A stretch of 24,138 nucleotides of DNA from Promethearchaeia archaeon. Lineage in GTDB: Archaea > Asgardarchaeota > Lokiarchaeia > Sigyniarchaeales > SOKP01. Location: assembly GCA_029856445.1 (NCBI GenBank), contig JAHQWY010000011.1, forward strand, positions 1 to 24,138. Reading direction: 5' to 3'. Under the pieces are notes generated by a model that did not search any database, was not told where the DNA came from, and saw nothing but the letters and a program-made list of their open reading frames with translations. Position numbers and translations under genes: made by a program. Positions 1 to 8,300 of this stretch are shown here, in pieces (position 1 is the first letter of the stretch; every line of letters starts with the position of its first letter).

Positions 1-1175
1 AATAATAGAATTGCTGTATAAAGAAAAGCTAATGTGTAGGAAAATGTATCATAAATAAATCCAAAAAGTAAAGCTTCTCCTAATGAGATAAGTCCCACAG
101 AAAGGTAATAGTATCCATAGGCTCGACCTCTCTTATTTTTGCCTGCTAAATCAGCAATATAGGCTCTTGAAATAGGATCTACAGATGCTAAATAGAAGCC
201 ATAGATGGCATAAATAAAAATGATAATTATAAGAGAAAATAATGAAGTTTTTATTGGAAATGCTAATACTATGCAACAAATCAACAGCATTGATAATCCG
301 CTTACAATCACTGGTTTACGTCCAATTTTATCTGATAACGACCCTGTTACAGGAGATAATATCATATAAATTATGTTTGTTAGCAAATAAAAAAGAGGTA
401 TTAAAAAAATTAATCCTGAAGATATATAAGCTATAGACCGTGCCTGAAGAAAAAATATATCCAAACTAGCAAATTCAATTACTCCAAGAATTATAATTAA
501 CTTTATGAAATTTTTGTCTACTTTATCTATTTTTTGTACTCCATAATATTTCAGTTTAGTTTCATCTAATTTTGTTGGATCGACATCTTTAATAAATAAA
601 ATTAATATTATGGCGCAAAAACCTGGGAATATAGAGAAAAATATTATTGCAGAATAACTCCACGCCCAAAATAAAAAAAGAGATGCTAAAAGTGCTCCCA
701 TAACAGCTCCAAACGTGTCCATAGCACGATGCATTCCAAAAGCTTTTCCTTTTTCATGTGCATAAAAAGAGATAAGAGTATCTCTAGAAGATGTTCTAAG
801 TCCCTTACCAACTCGATCAGTCGCTTTTAATCCTAAGACAAATTCCCAAGAAGGGCTAAAACCTATGAACGGTTTTGACAAATTAGAGACAGTATATCCT
901 GCTACTACAAAAGGTTTTCTTTTATTGATTTTATCACTCATCCATCCTGATACTCCTTTCAATATGTTAGCAATAGCAGTTGTAATTCCTGCTATTAAAC
1001 CTAAAATAAGAGTGGGATTTTCTTCTACTAGGTCTATGATAAAGAGGGGTAAAATACTTTGAATCATCTCACTAGAAACATCAGTAAAAAAAGATACAAG
1101 CCCCATAATAAAAACAGGAACAGATACCCCTAAAATTAGTTTTGTCTTACGATGAAAGCTATTCCCTTCAGTCAT
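1..1175 (-). CDS. MFS transporter, 3' end outside window
   Basis: Reading the minus strand from an ATG at 1175 gives an open frame to the window edge (391 codons, no stop), so the C-terminus is missing. The protein is very hydrophobic, with successive membrane segments as in the major facilitator superfamily, whose members are usually 400-450 residues with 12 helices; only the last helix or so should be absent. Diagnostic pieces are the loop GWMSDKINKRKP after helix 2, the motif DRVGKGLRTSSRD common in one group of archaeal and bacterial MFS permeases, and the second-half loop GSLSDKIGRKP, which matches the MFS motif A repeat. It should be a cytoplasmic-membrane secondary transporter; its substrate cannot be read from sequence. 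It is divergent from the coiled-coil gene, with 66 bases between the two starts, so the promoters must be close together or overlap. Confidence 0.85.
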   Translation of the reverse strand, partial: MTEGNSFHRKTKLILGVSVPVFIMGLVSFFTDVSSEMIQSILPLFIIDLVEENPTLILGLIAGITTAIANILKGVSGWMSDKINKRKPFVVAGYTVSNLSKPFIGFSPSWEFVLGLKATDRVGKGLRTSSRDTLISFYAHEKGKAFGMHRAMDTFGAVMGALLASLFLFWAWSYSAIIFFSIFPGFCAIILILFIKDVDPTKLDETKLKYYGVQKIDKVDKNFIKLIIILGVIEFASLDIFFLQARSIAYISSGLIFLIPLFYLLTNIIYMILSPVTGSLSDKIGRKPVIVSGLSMLLICCIVLAFPIKTSLFSLIIIIFIYAIYGFYLASVDPISRAYIADLAGKNKRGRAYGYYYLSVGLISLGEALLFGFIYDTFSYTLAFLYTAILL

Positions 1176-1241
1176 GTTTAAAAAATCTTTTAATTGAATA
1201 AATATAATAAAAATAATTGAATAAAATAAATTGTGTTTCCA

Positions 1242-1925
1242 ATGGGAGAAGAAAAAACTTTAAGTACTCTTGATGAAACTATCCAAGCTGCTGAAGCGAG
1301 TTTTAAGGAGTTTATTGATGTGTTAGAAAGTTCAAGGACAGCATTATTAAAACTCGAGAGCGACAAATTAGAACTTAGTAAAGCGAAAGAACAACTTGAA
1401 AATGAAAAAATACTATTAGAAAAAGAAAAAAATTCTTTGGAAAGTGAAAAGCAGCGATTAGAAATAGATAAGAATAAATTAGAAGAAGAAACAAAAAAGC
1501 TAGAACTTGAAAAACAAGAAAGGGATCAAAAAATTGGTAGTCTCACAGAAGAACAAATGAAATTACTAGATGAATATCAGAAAGTTAAAGTCGAATTATC
1601 TAAATTTATGAAAGTTGCTGAGGAAGCTGAAGAAGCAGAGTATAATTTTGAGCGAGTTCGTGCTTTACTTTCTATTTACACTGTATTAGTTTCGGAGATA
1701 TGGGCAGGACAGGCTCATTATCGAATTTTATTAACACTACACGGAGATAAAGAAGTAATGACTAGAGATGAGTTAAAAACGACACTAGGTATAGGAGGAG
1801 CTTTTGTATTACATTCAGTGCAGGAGCTGGCTAAAGTAGGATTAGTAGAATATGATATGGATACTCAAACAGTGAAATTAAAAGAACGTTTATTCCCAAA
1901 ACAAGCATTAGAAGAAAAAAAGTAG
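1242..1925 (+). CDS. Coiled-coil protein with C-terminal winged-helix-like domain
   Basis: I do not recognise a named family. The first ~20 residues are followed by a long, highly charged heptad-rich stretch (about residues 25-130, dominated by Leu, Glu and Lys) that should form a continuous coiled coil. The last ~80 residues (from about 145) are compact and look like a winged helix-turn-helix: a hydrophobic helix, then TRDELKTTLGIG as a possible helix-turn-helix, then LAKVGLVEYD followed by a short strand as the wing. This suggests an oligomeric DNA-binding or scaffold protein. ATG at 1242 is preferred; a GTG at 1233 is in frame and adds three residues, and neither has a Shine-Dalgarno site. 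The gene converges on the CrtC-like gene with only 7 bases between stops. DNA binding is inferred from fold appearance only. Confidence 0.75.
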   Translation: MGEEKTLSTLDETIQAAEASFKEFIDVLESSRTALLKLESDKLELSKAKEQLENEKILLEKEKNSLESEKQRLEIDKNKLEEETKKLELEKQERDQKIGSLTEEQMKLLDEYQKVKVELSKFMKVAEEAEEAEYNFERVRALLSIYTVLVSEIWAGQAHYRILLTLHGDKEVMTRDELKTTLGIGGAFVLHSVQELAKVGLVEYDMDTQTVKLKERLFPKQALEEKK

Positions 1926-1932
1926 AATACAT

Positions 1933-2979
1933 TTATTTTGTAATAACCATTTCGTGAAGCGTGATTCCTTTTTCTACTTGCGTTTTTCCCTCAATTTGTA
2001 ATTTTAGTTGAAATTTAGAATTTAAACGAAAATAACCTGGTTTTAATCTTAAGAGATTTTTCGCTAAAAAACGTGTTATGGGTCCTAATTCATAAAGTAA
2101 ATTATCAGCATCTATTATCTCTTGAACTTCGAGGATAATTTCATTACTATTGCCAAAATTAAAGTTTAAAGTCTTTGGATATTTATTTCCAGCCTTGTCG
2201 TTAAATTCAAAGTTATTTTGTACCAACTCATAATCCCCTATACTAAGGATTACGTTTTCGTTTTTTGCTATCATAAGAACTTGTATTGGATAATTATCCA
2301 TTCTTTTATTGCATTTAATATAAGCAAAAACCACAGTAAAATTCTCAGAATAGATTCTACCCCAATACCAATAGTCAATTATCATCGCAAAATTAAAATT
2401 TAACCAGTTATGGTCATGATATCCAATACCTTTTACCTGAATAGTCTCGTTGTTAACCTTAATAGTTCCCTCAACGTCTGCTCGAGGTAGAGCGACAACC
2501 CATCCAAATTGATTTGATTTTCCAAATTCAATATATCCGTGTCCCGGTTTCCAACCATGAGTTTTGGCAATATATTTTAAATGAAGCCCATATTCACCTT
2601 CATCCAGAAATATTTCATAGGTGGGTAATTCTTGGTTAGAAAAATCAACATTAATGAAATTTTTGCCAATCTGCAAATCAGGTATATCCCGAGAAGCTTT
2701 AAGATCAGAATGAGAATAATCAATAACTTTCTGTATTTTCTCCCCATCAGGTTTATAGATTGTAATTTCCACTCCTGTTTTTCCTGTCCGTTCGTGTTTT
2801 GCACGAAAAAAACTTACAACGGTATATCCATTATCAAGACGAGCATCAAAATACCACCATTCTCTGGTTCCTTTCTTTTCCATATCAATATGTAATGCAT
2901 CATCTTTTGGTGTGATTGGTTTAATTTGACCATCCTTCCTACCTGGTCCTAACCAAGCTTCTTTAATTTTTGTACTCAT
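1933..2979 (-). CDS. CrtC/AttH-like lipocalin-fold protein
   Basis: A 348-residue, beta-rich protein carrying the two hallmarks of the AttH/CrtC (hydroxyneurosporene synthase / kievitone hydratase-like) family: REWWYFDA near residues 39-46 and GYHDHNW near 186-192, each opening a lipocalin-like half. Characterised relatives hydrate carbon-carbon double bonds of isoprenoid or polyketide substrates, or act as Diels-Alderase-like enzymes; others are of unknown function. No signal peptide is visible, so it is probably cytoplasmic. It is the last gene of the run starting at 7114, 7 bases after the SCP2-like gene, which suggests co-translation and a hydrophobic, perhaps isoprenoid or lipid, substrate. 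The family call is fairly firm; the reaction is not known. Confidence 0.75.
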   Translation of the reverse strand: MSTKIKEAWLGPGRKDGQIKPITPKDDALHIDMEKKGTREWWYFDARLDNGYTVVSFFRAKHERTGKTGVEITIYKPDGEKIQKVIDYSHSDLKASRDIPDLQIGKNFINVDFSNQELPTYEIFLDEGEYGLHLKYIAKTHGWKPGHGYIEFGKSNQFGWVVALPRADVEGTIKVNNETIQVKGIGYHDHNWLNFNFAMIIDYWYWGRIYSENFTVVFAYIKCNKRMDNYPIQVLMIAKNENVILSIGDYELVQNNFEFNDKAGNKYPKTLNFNFGNSNEIILEVQEIIDADNLLYELGPITRFLAKNLLRLKPGYFRLNSKFQLKLQIEGKTQVEKGITLHEMVITK

Positions 2980-2986
2980 TAAAAAT

Positions 2987-3403
2987 CTACTCGTTTAAAT
3001 TCGTTAAAAATTTTATTATTTTTAATAATATAAACAATTTTCTTATTCCTTTCATTCTTATTTTGCGAGTTAACCACATTTTTGCCACTCTAAATAAAGA
3101 AATTCGATTCATAACAATAGCAAGGAAAGTTTGTGTATTCATCTCTATAAAAGCGTCCCATCCCACCTTGCGCTTTTCTAAATTTTCTTTTGGTTTATTT
3201 GGAATGCTTTCAACCCTAATTAATCCTTTATCAACTATAAGAATTGCAGCATGATTTAAGTTCAAGGCATTTAAAAGAATTTTTACATTAGTATTTCCAA
3301 ATTTTTCTTGAAATTTTTCATTAGTATTTAGAGGTGTTAAAATACTATTAATAAGGATTGCAAAACCCTTTACTTTTTTATTTTCTTCTTTTGATTCTAT
3401 CAT
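2987..3403 (-). CDS. SCP2 sterol-carrier-like domain protein
   Basis: A 138-residue single-domain protein resembling the SCP-2 sterol-binding fold: an N-terminal helical part, the core strands HAAILIVDKGLIRVES, then the typical C-terminal half in which a short strand (DAFIEMNTQTFLAIV) is followed by an amphipathic segment RKIRMKGIRKLFILLKII, matching the 'G-x-hydrophobic-x-hydrophobic-x-G-hydrophobic' end of SCP2 domains. Such domains bind sterols, fatty acids, acyl-CoAs or other lipids in a tunnel and deliver them to enzymes. The ATG at 3403 is supported by GGAG seven bases upstream on the minus strand. It sits between an alpha/beta hydrolase and the CrtC-like protein, which fits a lipid-carrier role. 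Similarity is recognised by pattern, not by a search, and the usual N-terminal part is divergent. Confidence 0.65.
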   Translation of the reverse strand: MIESKEENKKVKGFAILINSILTPLNTNEKFQEKFGNTNVKILLNALNLNHAAILIVDKGLIRVESIPNKPKENLEKRKVGWDAFIEMNTQTFLAIVMNRISLFRVAKMWLTRKIRMKGIRKLFILLKIIKFLTNLNE

Positions 3404-3451
3404 ACAAATTCTCCTAATTTCTTTGTTTTTGTTTCTTCACCTTTTTTTCCT

Positions 3452-4216
3452 TTATTGATCTTTGAGAAAACTTAAGATCTCGTTCTTGAATTGTTGGTCA
3501 ATGATAACTGAGATATGATTTTTATTAGGTATTCTGACTAATTGAGCACCAGGTATAGCATTTGTAAGTTTTTGGTCACTTCTGACATATGGATTATCAT
3601 CTTCACCGTTTATTATGAGGACTGGGATAACTACATCTGCTAATCCAGCACCTCCGAGCTGAATAGGATATCCTTCAGGCCATATTTGGAGGGCAGACAA
3701 TGCAAGAGCCTCACGGTCATTATTTGGATTTAAATCGATAAAAGTTCGAATAACACGACCCATTTGATTAGTAATTTGAGATGGATCCTTTACTCTTAAT
3801 GCATCAGCTATAAAACGTGCATCCTTGCTTTCTTCAGTTTCTTCTCCAATACCACCCATAATCACTGATGTAAATCTCTCCTGATTATGTCCCAACAAGT
3901 GAATCACCATAAAAGCACCCATAGAATAGCCAAAAATATCAGCTTTGGAAATAGCTAGATGGTTCATAACACTTAAAACATCTTGGGCCATTACACTGTA
4001 ACTATAAGCCTTTTGATCGTGTGGTTTATCACTTTGACCATGACCTCTACAATCTAGAGCAATAACACGTCTTTCTGACTGAAGTTCCTTCACCCAACCT
4101 GTATCCACCCAGTTCTGCTTCAAATCTGAGCCCCATCCATGTACTAATAAAATCGGTTTCCCTTGACCAAAAATTTCATAATATATCCGCAGACCTTCTG
4201 ATATTGCATATGGCAT
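3452..4216 (-). CDS. Alpha/beta hydrolase
   Basis: A 254-residue single-domain alpha/beta-hydrolase-fold protein of typical length. Visible landmarks in order are the oxyanion-hole strand LLVHGWG (residues 23-29), DCRGHGQSD (55-63), the nucleophile elbow GYSMG with Ser98, the acidic residue in INGEDDNP (Asp206 or Asp207) and the catalytic His234 in NKNHIS. The complete Ser-Asp-His triad predicts an active esterase, lipase-like hydrolase or C-C bond hydrolase; the substrate is unknown. No signal peptide or membrane segment is apparent. It lies 30 bases after the FAD oxidase and 48 bases before the SCP2-like gene on the same strand, so it belongs to the lipid/redox operon and probably acts on an ester, thioester or related hydrophobic intermediate. 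Confidence 0.85.
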   Translation of the reverse strand: MPYAISEGLRIYYEIFGQGKPILLVHGWGSDLKQNWVDTGWVKELQSERRVIALDCRGHGQSDKPHDQKAYSYSVMAQDVLSVMNHLAISKADIFGYSMGAFMVIHLLGHNQERFTSVIMGGIGEETEESKDARFIADALRVKDPSQITNQMGRVIRTFIDLNPNNDREALALSALQIWPEGYPIQLGGAGLADVVIPVLIINGEDDNPYVRSDQKLTNAIPGAQLVRIPNKNHISVIIDQQFKNEILSFLKDQ

Positions 4217-4246
4217 TGTTATTTACACTTCATTATTAATTTAATT

Positions 4247-5809
4247 CTATGAACTTGAAATATAAAACCCACTATCAGATATATTATTAGGATCGAATGT
4301 TTCTTTAATTTTTCTTAACCAAATATGATAATTTGACATATGGGGGCCAAAGAGTTCATGCATTCGATTACCTTCAACAAAAAAGGGAGCACCAAGATGT
4401 TTTAATAAGTCTAGTTGATTACTTTTTTCCATGTATTCAGCCATTCCTTCAACACTCTTCTTATTTGTTTGATCAAACATGGTTGGGGATTCCATATGAA
4501 AGTAATGCCCTGATTCGTATGAAGTCATCCATGTACCCTCACCAAAATCATTTGCAATTGCCCCTTTTTTAATATACTCCTGCTTTAAAGAAATGTTTGA
4601 TTTCGTGCTTCGAAGACATACATTTGCAGTATCTGCGACTCCTTTCGAAGACTGAAAACCCCCCGTTGCAATAAAACCATGTAACCCTAAATTCGAACGA
4701 AGAGCTTCAGCATAGAATATTGGATTGGGGGTATAGAGCTTCCCGATAATGTTTTTTAAACCTAATTCTTCTAATAAGAAATCCATTACTTTCTGTTTAT
4801 AATCAAATTCTCGTTTTGTACGAGCAGCTATTATTACTACTAGCGGGGCTTTCATCCTTCCTATTGCTAATTTATTCATCAAACTTTCAATTGAATTAGA
4901 AAATATTGCCATTACGGCAAAACTAGACAAGAAGCTACACATAAATGAAATTTCTTCCTCTTCAACTCTTAACATTGTAGTTTCAAGTTTCTTAAAAGTC
5001 CCACAATCCATAACATATAATTTCATGAAATCTGGGATATCAAAGTCATAATTTGGAGAAGTTCCCTTAACATTATAATCTGTTTTGCAGGGATAAGGAA
5101 ACAATTTTACTGCTACCTTAGTAAAGACTCCGAGTCCTGATTTTGTACCCGCCCAACCTCTCATTACACCTCTTAATGATGGACCTGGACCATCCCCAAT
5201 GTACCAATCAGGATTATTCTTTACACCATAAGATCCGAGTTTTATAATATCTCCATCGGGTAATACCCATTCTACACCTAACACATTTCTAGCACTATGC
5301 CCTGTAGAAGGAGAAGTAAACCCCGGACCATTCATAGATGTAGCGCTAGCGAGTGGAGATACCTGAGGACCTGCACCGGGCATGTGGATCGTTAAAGCGT
5401 GCTTCATAGTCTCAGCTTGAAGCTGAGCGCCACTAACATATGGCTCAATAACCGCATAGAGATTTTGTTCATCAATTTTTATAATTTTATTCATCCTACG
5501 CATATCAAAAATAATGCAGTTTTCACTAGATGGCTGATTCCAGGGGCCAAGGCCGGTAGATTGAACTTTAAAGGATATATTATGCTTGTTGCATAACTTT
5601 ACAAGTTTTTGAACTTCTTCTGTAGATGATGGTAAAACAACTGCTTTAGGTGTCGGCGAGAATGGTATTGGTTCTTTGCCATCCATATAGTTAAAAATTT
5701 CCATACACCAGTTATAAGCATAAACATTGGTTATAACATCTCCATCATCAATATGTTCCTCTCCGACAACTGCTTCAAATTCTTTTAGAATTTCTTTCTT
5801 TAAAACCAC
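4247..5809 (-). CDS. FAD-linked oxidase, GlcD-like (PCMH type)
   Basis: A 520-residue flavoprotein of the GlcD / D-lactate dehydrogenase-like family. A PCMH-type FAD-binding domain covers about residues 50-240 (pyrophosphate-binding loop near STGLGPWNQPSS at 84-95, ASATSMNGPG at 155-164, and AGTKSGLGVFT at 220-230), followed by a substrate-binding cap and the characteristic C-terminal FDPNNISDSG. These enzymes oxidise 2-hydroxy acids or similar alcohols and commonly pass electrons to a CCG-domain Fe-S partner. Such a partner is encoded immediately upstream, with no bases between its stop codon and this start. The GTG start at 5809 is supported by a strong Shine-Dalgarno site. The substrate is unknown; neighbours (hydrolase, SCP2-like, CrtC-like) suggest a hydrophobic one. 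Confidence 0.85.
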   Translation of the reverse strand: MVLKKEILKEFEAVVGEEHIDDGDVITNVYAYNWCMEIFNYMDGKEPIPFSPTPKAVVLPSSTEEVQKLVKLCNKHNISFKVQSTGLGPWNQPSSENCIIFDMRRMNKIIKIDEQNLYAVIEPYVSGAQLQAETMKHALTIHMPGAGPQVSPLASATSMNGPGFTSPSTGHSARNVLGVEWVLPDGDIIKLGSYGVKNNPDWYIGDGPGPSLRGVMRGWAGTKSGLGVFTKVAVKLFPYPCKTDYNVKGTSPNYDFDIPDFMKLYVMDCGTFKKLETTMLRVEEEEISFMCSFLSSFAVMAIFSNSIESLMNKLAIGRMKAPLVVIIAARTKREFDYKQKVMDFLLEELGLKNIIGKLYTPNPIFYAEALRSNLGLHGFIATGGFQSSKGVADTANVCLRSTKSNISLKQEYIKKGAIANDFGEGTWMTSYESGHYFHMESPTMFDQTNKKSVEGMAEYMEKSNQLDLLKHLGAPFFVEGNRMHELFGPHMSNYHIWLRKIKETFDPNNISDSGFYISSS

Positions 5810-7114
5810 TTAAGTAACCTCCGTTGATGATTTTTTAACAGATTTCTGTGGTGAATCAAGGGCCATTAATAATAACTCACTTATATCATAAAATCTTAAA
5901 CTTGAACCTTTCTCATTAATTCCATCTTTTAAATTAGTGGAACAAAATGGACATGCTGAAGAAATGATATCTGATCCAGTATCTTCGGCTTCCTCGATTC
6001 GAATTTTTGCAGTTTTAGTGGCAAATTCTGGAAATGCTGATTTTACACCTCCTCCTGCACCGCAACAATATGAAAATTCTTTAATTCGTTCCATCTCTAC
6101 AAGCTTTAGCCCAGGAATTTTTTTTAGAGCTTCTCTTGGTGCTTCATAAATTCCGTTTGATCCATTTCTTTTAGGTTTTTCAGGCATGTTGATAGAAATT
6201 AAAGGCATCAAATCTAAAACATCTCCATCCCATTCGTCATATTGTTCTGAATTACGCCCTAAATGACAAGGATCATGATAAGTCACAGTGTAGGGAACTT
6301 GATTATTCAATTGCAATCTAGAATTTTCAATTAATTCATTAAATAATTCAGTTGTATGTAATATCTTGAACTTAAAATCCCTTTCTAAAGGATATTCTAC
6401 TTTAAAGGTATTATAACACCCCGCACAACTAAAAACAACAGTTTCAATTCCTTCTTGTTCAATAATATCAATATTTTTATTCAATTGGGTTAGAAATGAT
6501 TCTTTATCTCCAGTTCTAAGAACAGGACTTCCGCAACAAAATTCTTTACCATCAAAAATTCTAAAGGGATAATTAGCAGCATTCAATAGGCGAGTAGTTG
6601 CTATTGCTATTTCTTTCCTCCTGTAAGAGGAAGTGCATCCAACAAAATATAATGTTTTAGCACTAGGATCTAACTTAATATCCTTTGGAAGCCAATCTAA
6701 TCTTTTTCCATGAGGTTCATTGTAAGGATTATGTTCATTCTTTACAGCTTCAATATATTGTTGTTGTTTTGGCATTGGTCCAAATCCTGAAGAAACTAGC
6801 TTTTCTCTGAGTTTGATTATAATTTCAAGTGGTTCTAAAGTGTTTAGAAACTTACAGGATACAGCACAGCCCCCACACTCGGTACATTTATATATGATAT
6901 CCCGTATTTCTTCTGAGGGTTTAATTCTTCCCATTTCCAAAGCAAGGGCCAAAATAATACGTCCACCTCCACTATATACATGATAATTAAATAAATCTAT
7001 GGAAGGACAAATTGTAGCGTATTTTTGACTTTTAATTTGCAATTGTGGAATCCATTTACATATAGAGCAACGTAGACAGCGTTTTATCATTTGCTGATAT
7101 TCTTGTTCTTTCAC
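5810..7114 (-). CDS. CCG-domain Fe-S protein (HdrD/GlpC/GlcF-like)
   Basis: A 434-residue electron-transfer protein. The N-terminal part has two [4Fe-4S] motifs: Cys13-Cys16-Cys19 with Cys36, and Cys77-Cys80-Cys83-Cys87. Two cysteine-rich CCG domains follow: Cys160, Cys193-Cys194, Cys230/Cys233, and Cys283, Cys350-Cys351, Cys388/Cys391. Both CCG sets are complete, as in HdrD, GlpC and GlcF, where they bind a catalytic or electron-relay cluster. It likely accepts electrons from the adjacent FAD oxidase and passes them to a quinone, heterodisulfide or other thiol carrier; the final acceptor is unknown. No membrane helix is seen. The start is GTG at 7114, with GGGGAG eleven bases upstream; an in-frame ATG eight codons later (first residues MIKRCLRC) is an alternative. 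It is the first gene of the operon running to 1933. Confidence 0.85.
   Translation of the reverse strand: MKEQEYQQMIKRCLRCSICKWIPQLQIKSQKYATICPSIDLFNYHVYSGGGRIILALALEMGRIKPSEEIRDIIYKCTECGGCAVSCKFLNTLEPLEIIIKLREKLVSSGFGPMPKQQQYIEAVKNEHNPYNEPHGKRLDWLPKDIKLDPSAKTLYFVGCTSSYRRKEIAIATTRLLNAANYPFRIFDGKEFCCGSPVLRTGDKESFLTQLNKNIDIIEQEGIETVVFSCAGCYNTFKVEYPLERDFKFKILHTTELFNELIENSRLQLNNQVPYTVTYHDPCHLGRNSEQYDEWDGDVLDLMPLISINMPEKPKRNGSNGIYEAPREALKKIPGLKLVEMERIKEFSYCCGAGGGVKSAFPEFATKTAKIRIEEAEDTGSDIISSACPFCSTNLKDGINEKGSSLRFYDISELLLMALDSPQKSVKKSSTEVT
5817..5822 (-). promoter_or_regulatory. Shine-Dalgarno site fixing a GTG start
   Basis: On the minus strand GGAGGT lies seven bases before GTG at 5809. It sits inside the last codons of the upstream Fe-S gene, whose TAA directly abuts the GTG. 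This supports GTG as the true start and implies translational coupling of the two subunits. Confidence 0.75.
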
Positions 7115-7150
7115 TGAGGTAGAAACTCCCCTAATATTTCTATGATATTG

Positions 7151-7165
7151 ACAATTTTATATTGT
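7151..7165 (-). promoter_or_regulatory. Candidate TATA element inside a small palindrome, Fe-S/FAD operon
   Basis: On the minus strand a TATAAAA-like core lies about 44 bases upstream of the GTG at 7114 and is bracketed by the inverted repeat ACAAT / ATTGT with a 5-base centre. Position suits an archaeal promoter with a leader of about 20 bases carrying the GGGGAG site. The palindrome could be an operator, but such short AT-rich repeats arise easily by chance. The rest of 7115-7291 shows nothing recognisable. Confidence 0.35.
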
Positions 7166-7291
7166 AAATTACTCAATTTTAATGAAATAATGTAATTATT
7201 AATTGAATAAAATAGTATTTATTAATTATTTCAAAAATGACTATTAAATAATCACAACTTTAGAATTTTATTAAGATTATTTTCACGAAAT

Positions 7292-8164
7292 CTATTCAAT
7301 TTCTAGTAATTGTTCCCAATAATCCCTTATATTCCACTCCTTATTTGCTTGTATCTTTGAAGCGATTTTACTAAGAACATCTCTAATCATTTTTGATTGT
7401 AAATAATGAGAATTGGGTGTAATTGCACAAAGCATAAATGTGTCTGCTCCAGTTTGGGAACTAGTGTTGCTTTTATCCACTAATGCATAGGCATCTACTA
7501 AATCTCTTACAACTCTGAGTGTAAATTGGCTTGATTCTGATATTTCTTCGAATTTATACATTTTTATTAAGGTAGAATATAATTGAGAAGTGAGCTCTCG
7601 GAGATTGAGTAAAGGAATTTCATTTTTGGGATAATAATCCTTTATTTTAGGTTCGCCTTCATTATTCCAAGTTAAGTAGAATATATAAAAGAAATCTGCT
7701 CTCCTATGTTTCTTTAAAGATGGTTCTTCATATTTCAATATTTCTTTTAATTCTTCCTCTAAAATCTTGGAATCTTCACTAATTTTATTATGCTTTTTAA
7801 TTGTCTTTTTTATTCTTTTTAACAATTCTTTAGATTTAAAGGGTTTTGTGATATAATCCTCTGCTCCTAGCATCTTCCCGAATCTTATATCATCTGGTTC
7901 AGTTTTGCCTGATAAAAAGAAGAATGGAATCCTTGACCATTTAGAGTTTTCTGCTACCTTCATGTAGAAGTCATAACCATCCATTTCTGGCATTAAAATA
8001 TCGCTAATTATGATATCAGGTAAATTATCAAGTTTTGATAACGTTTCTAACCCTTCATTTCCATTGAAAGCAGAAATTAATTTAATATCATGCAATTCCA
8101 TGAAAATTTTTAAATTTTGGACAAGTGCCTCATCATCTTCAACTAAAAAGACAGTAGGTCCCAT
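7292..8164 (-). CDS. Response regulator with possible longin-like C-terminal domain
   Basis: The N-terminal ~125 residues are a complete CheY-like receiver domain: acidic residues Glu9-Asp10-Asp11, phosphoacceptor Asp55 in ISDILMPEMDG, Ser85 in FFLSGKT and Lys107 in DYITKPF. A charged helical linker (about 125-150) leads to a ~130-residue domain beginning FFYIFYLTW and a short acidic turn followed by DYYPKNE, then helices and a late strand FMLCAITPN with a long amphipathic helix. This layout is reminiscent of longin/roadblock-like proteins abundant in Asgard archaea; that assignment is an inference. There is no DNA-binding or enzymatic output domain I recognise. ATG at 8164 is preferred; a TTG at 8170 adds two residues. 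It lies between two FAD-oxidase genes on the same strand; no histidine kinase is in the window. Confidence 0.8.
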   Translation of the reverse strand: MGPTVFLVEDDEALVQNLKIFMELHDIKLISAFNGNEGLETLSKLDNLPDIIISDILMPEMDGYDFYMKVAENSKWSRIPFFFLSGKTEPDDIRFGKMLGAEDYITKPFKSKELLKRIKKTIKKHNKISEDSKILEEELKEILKYEEPSLKKHRRADFFYIFYLTWNNEGEPKIKDYYPKNEIPLLNLRELTSQLYSTLIKMYKFEEISESSQFTLRVVRDLVDAYALVDKSNTSSQTGADTFMLCAITPNSHYLQSKMIRDVLSKIASKIQANKEWNIRDYWEQLLEIE

Positions 8165-8300
8165 AATCAATAACTCTATTACTTAAAAGCGCAATGTTAA
8201 GATTCCTCTATAATAAAAGAATAAATATTTAACATTTGTGAAAATGAAAATCTTTTATATCTTAATTAGTCAAGATTTATCTAAATCCTTAATTCTTAAT

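Noticed and set aside
865..1062. Plus-strand ORF of 65 codons
   Set aside because: It is antisense to the MFS transporter; its hydrophobic content is a by-product of the membrane-helix codons on the other strand.
2577..2895. Overlapping ORFs of 75 and 87 codons on both strands
   Set aside because: They are alternative frames of the CrtC/AttH-like gene and lack any family feature.
5810..7114. Naming the Fe-S protein as HdrD of methanogenesis
   Set aside because: The CCG domains are shared by HdrD, GlpC, GlcF and related proteins; there is no HdrE-like membrane subunit or other methanogenesis gene in the window.
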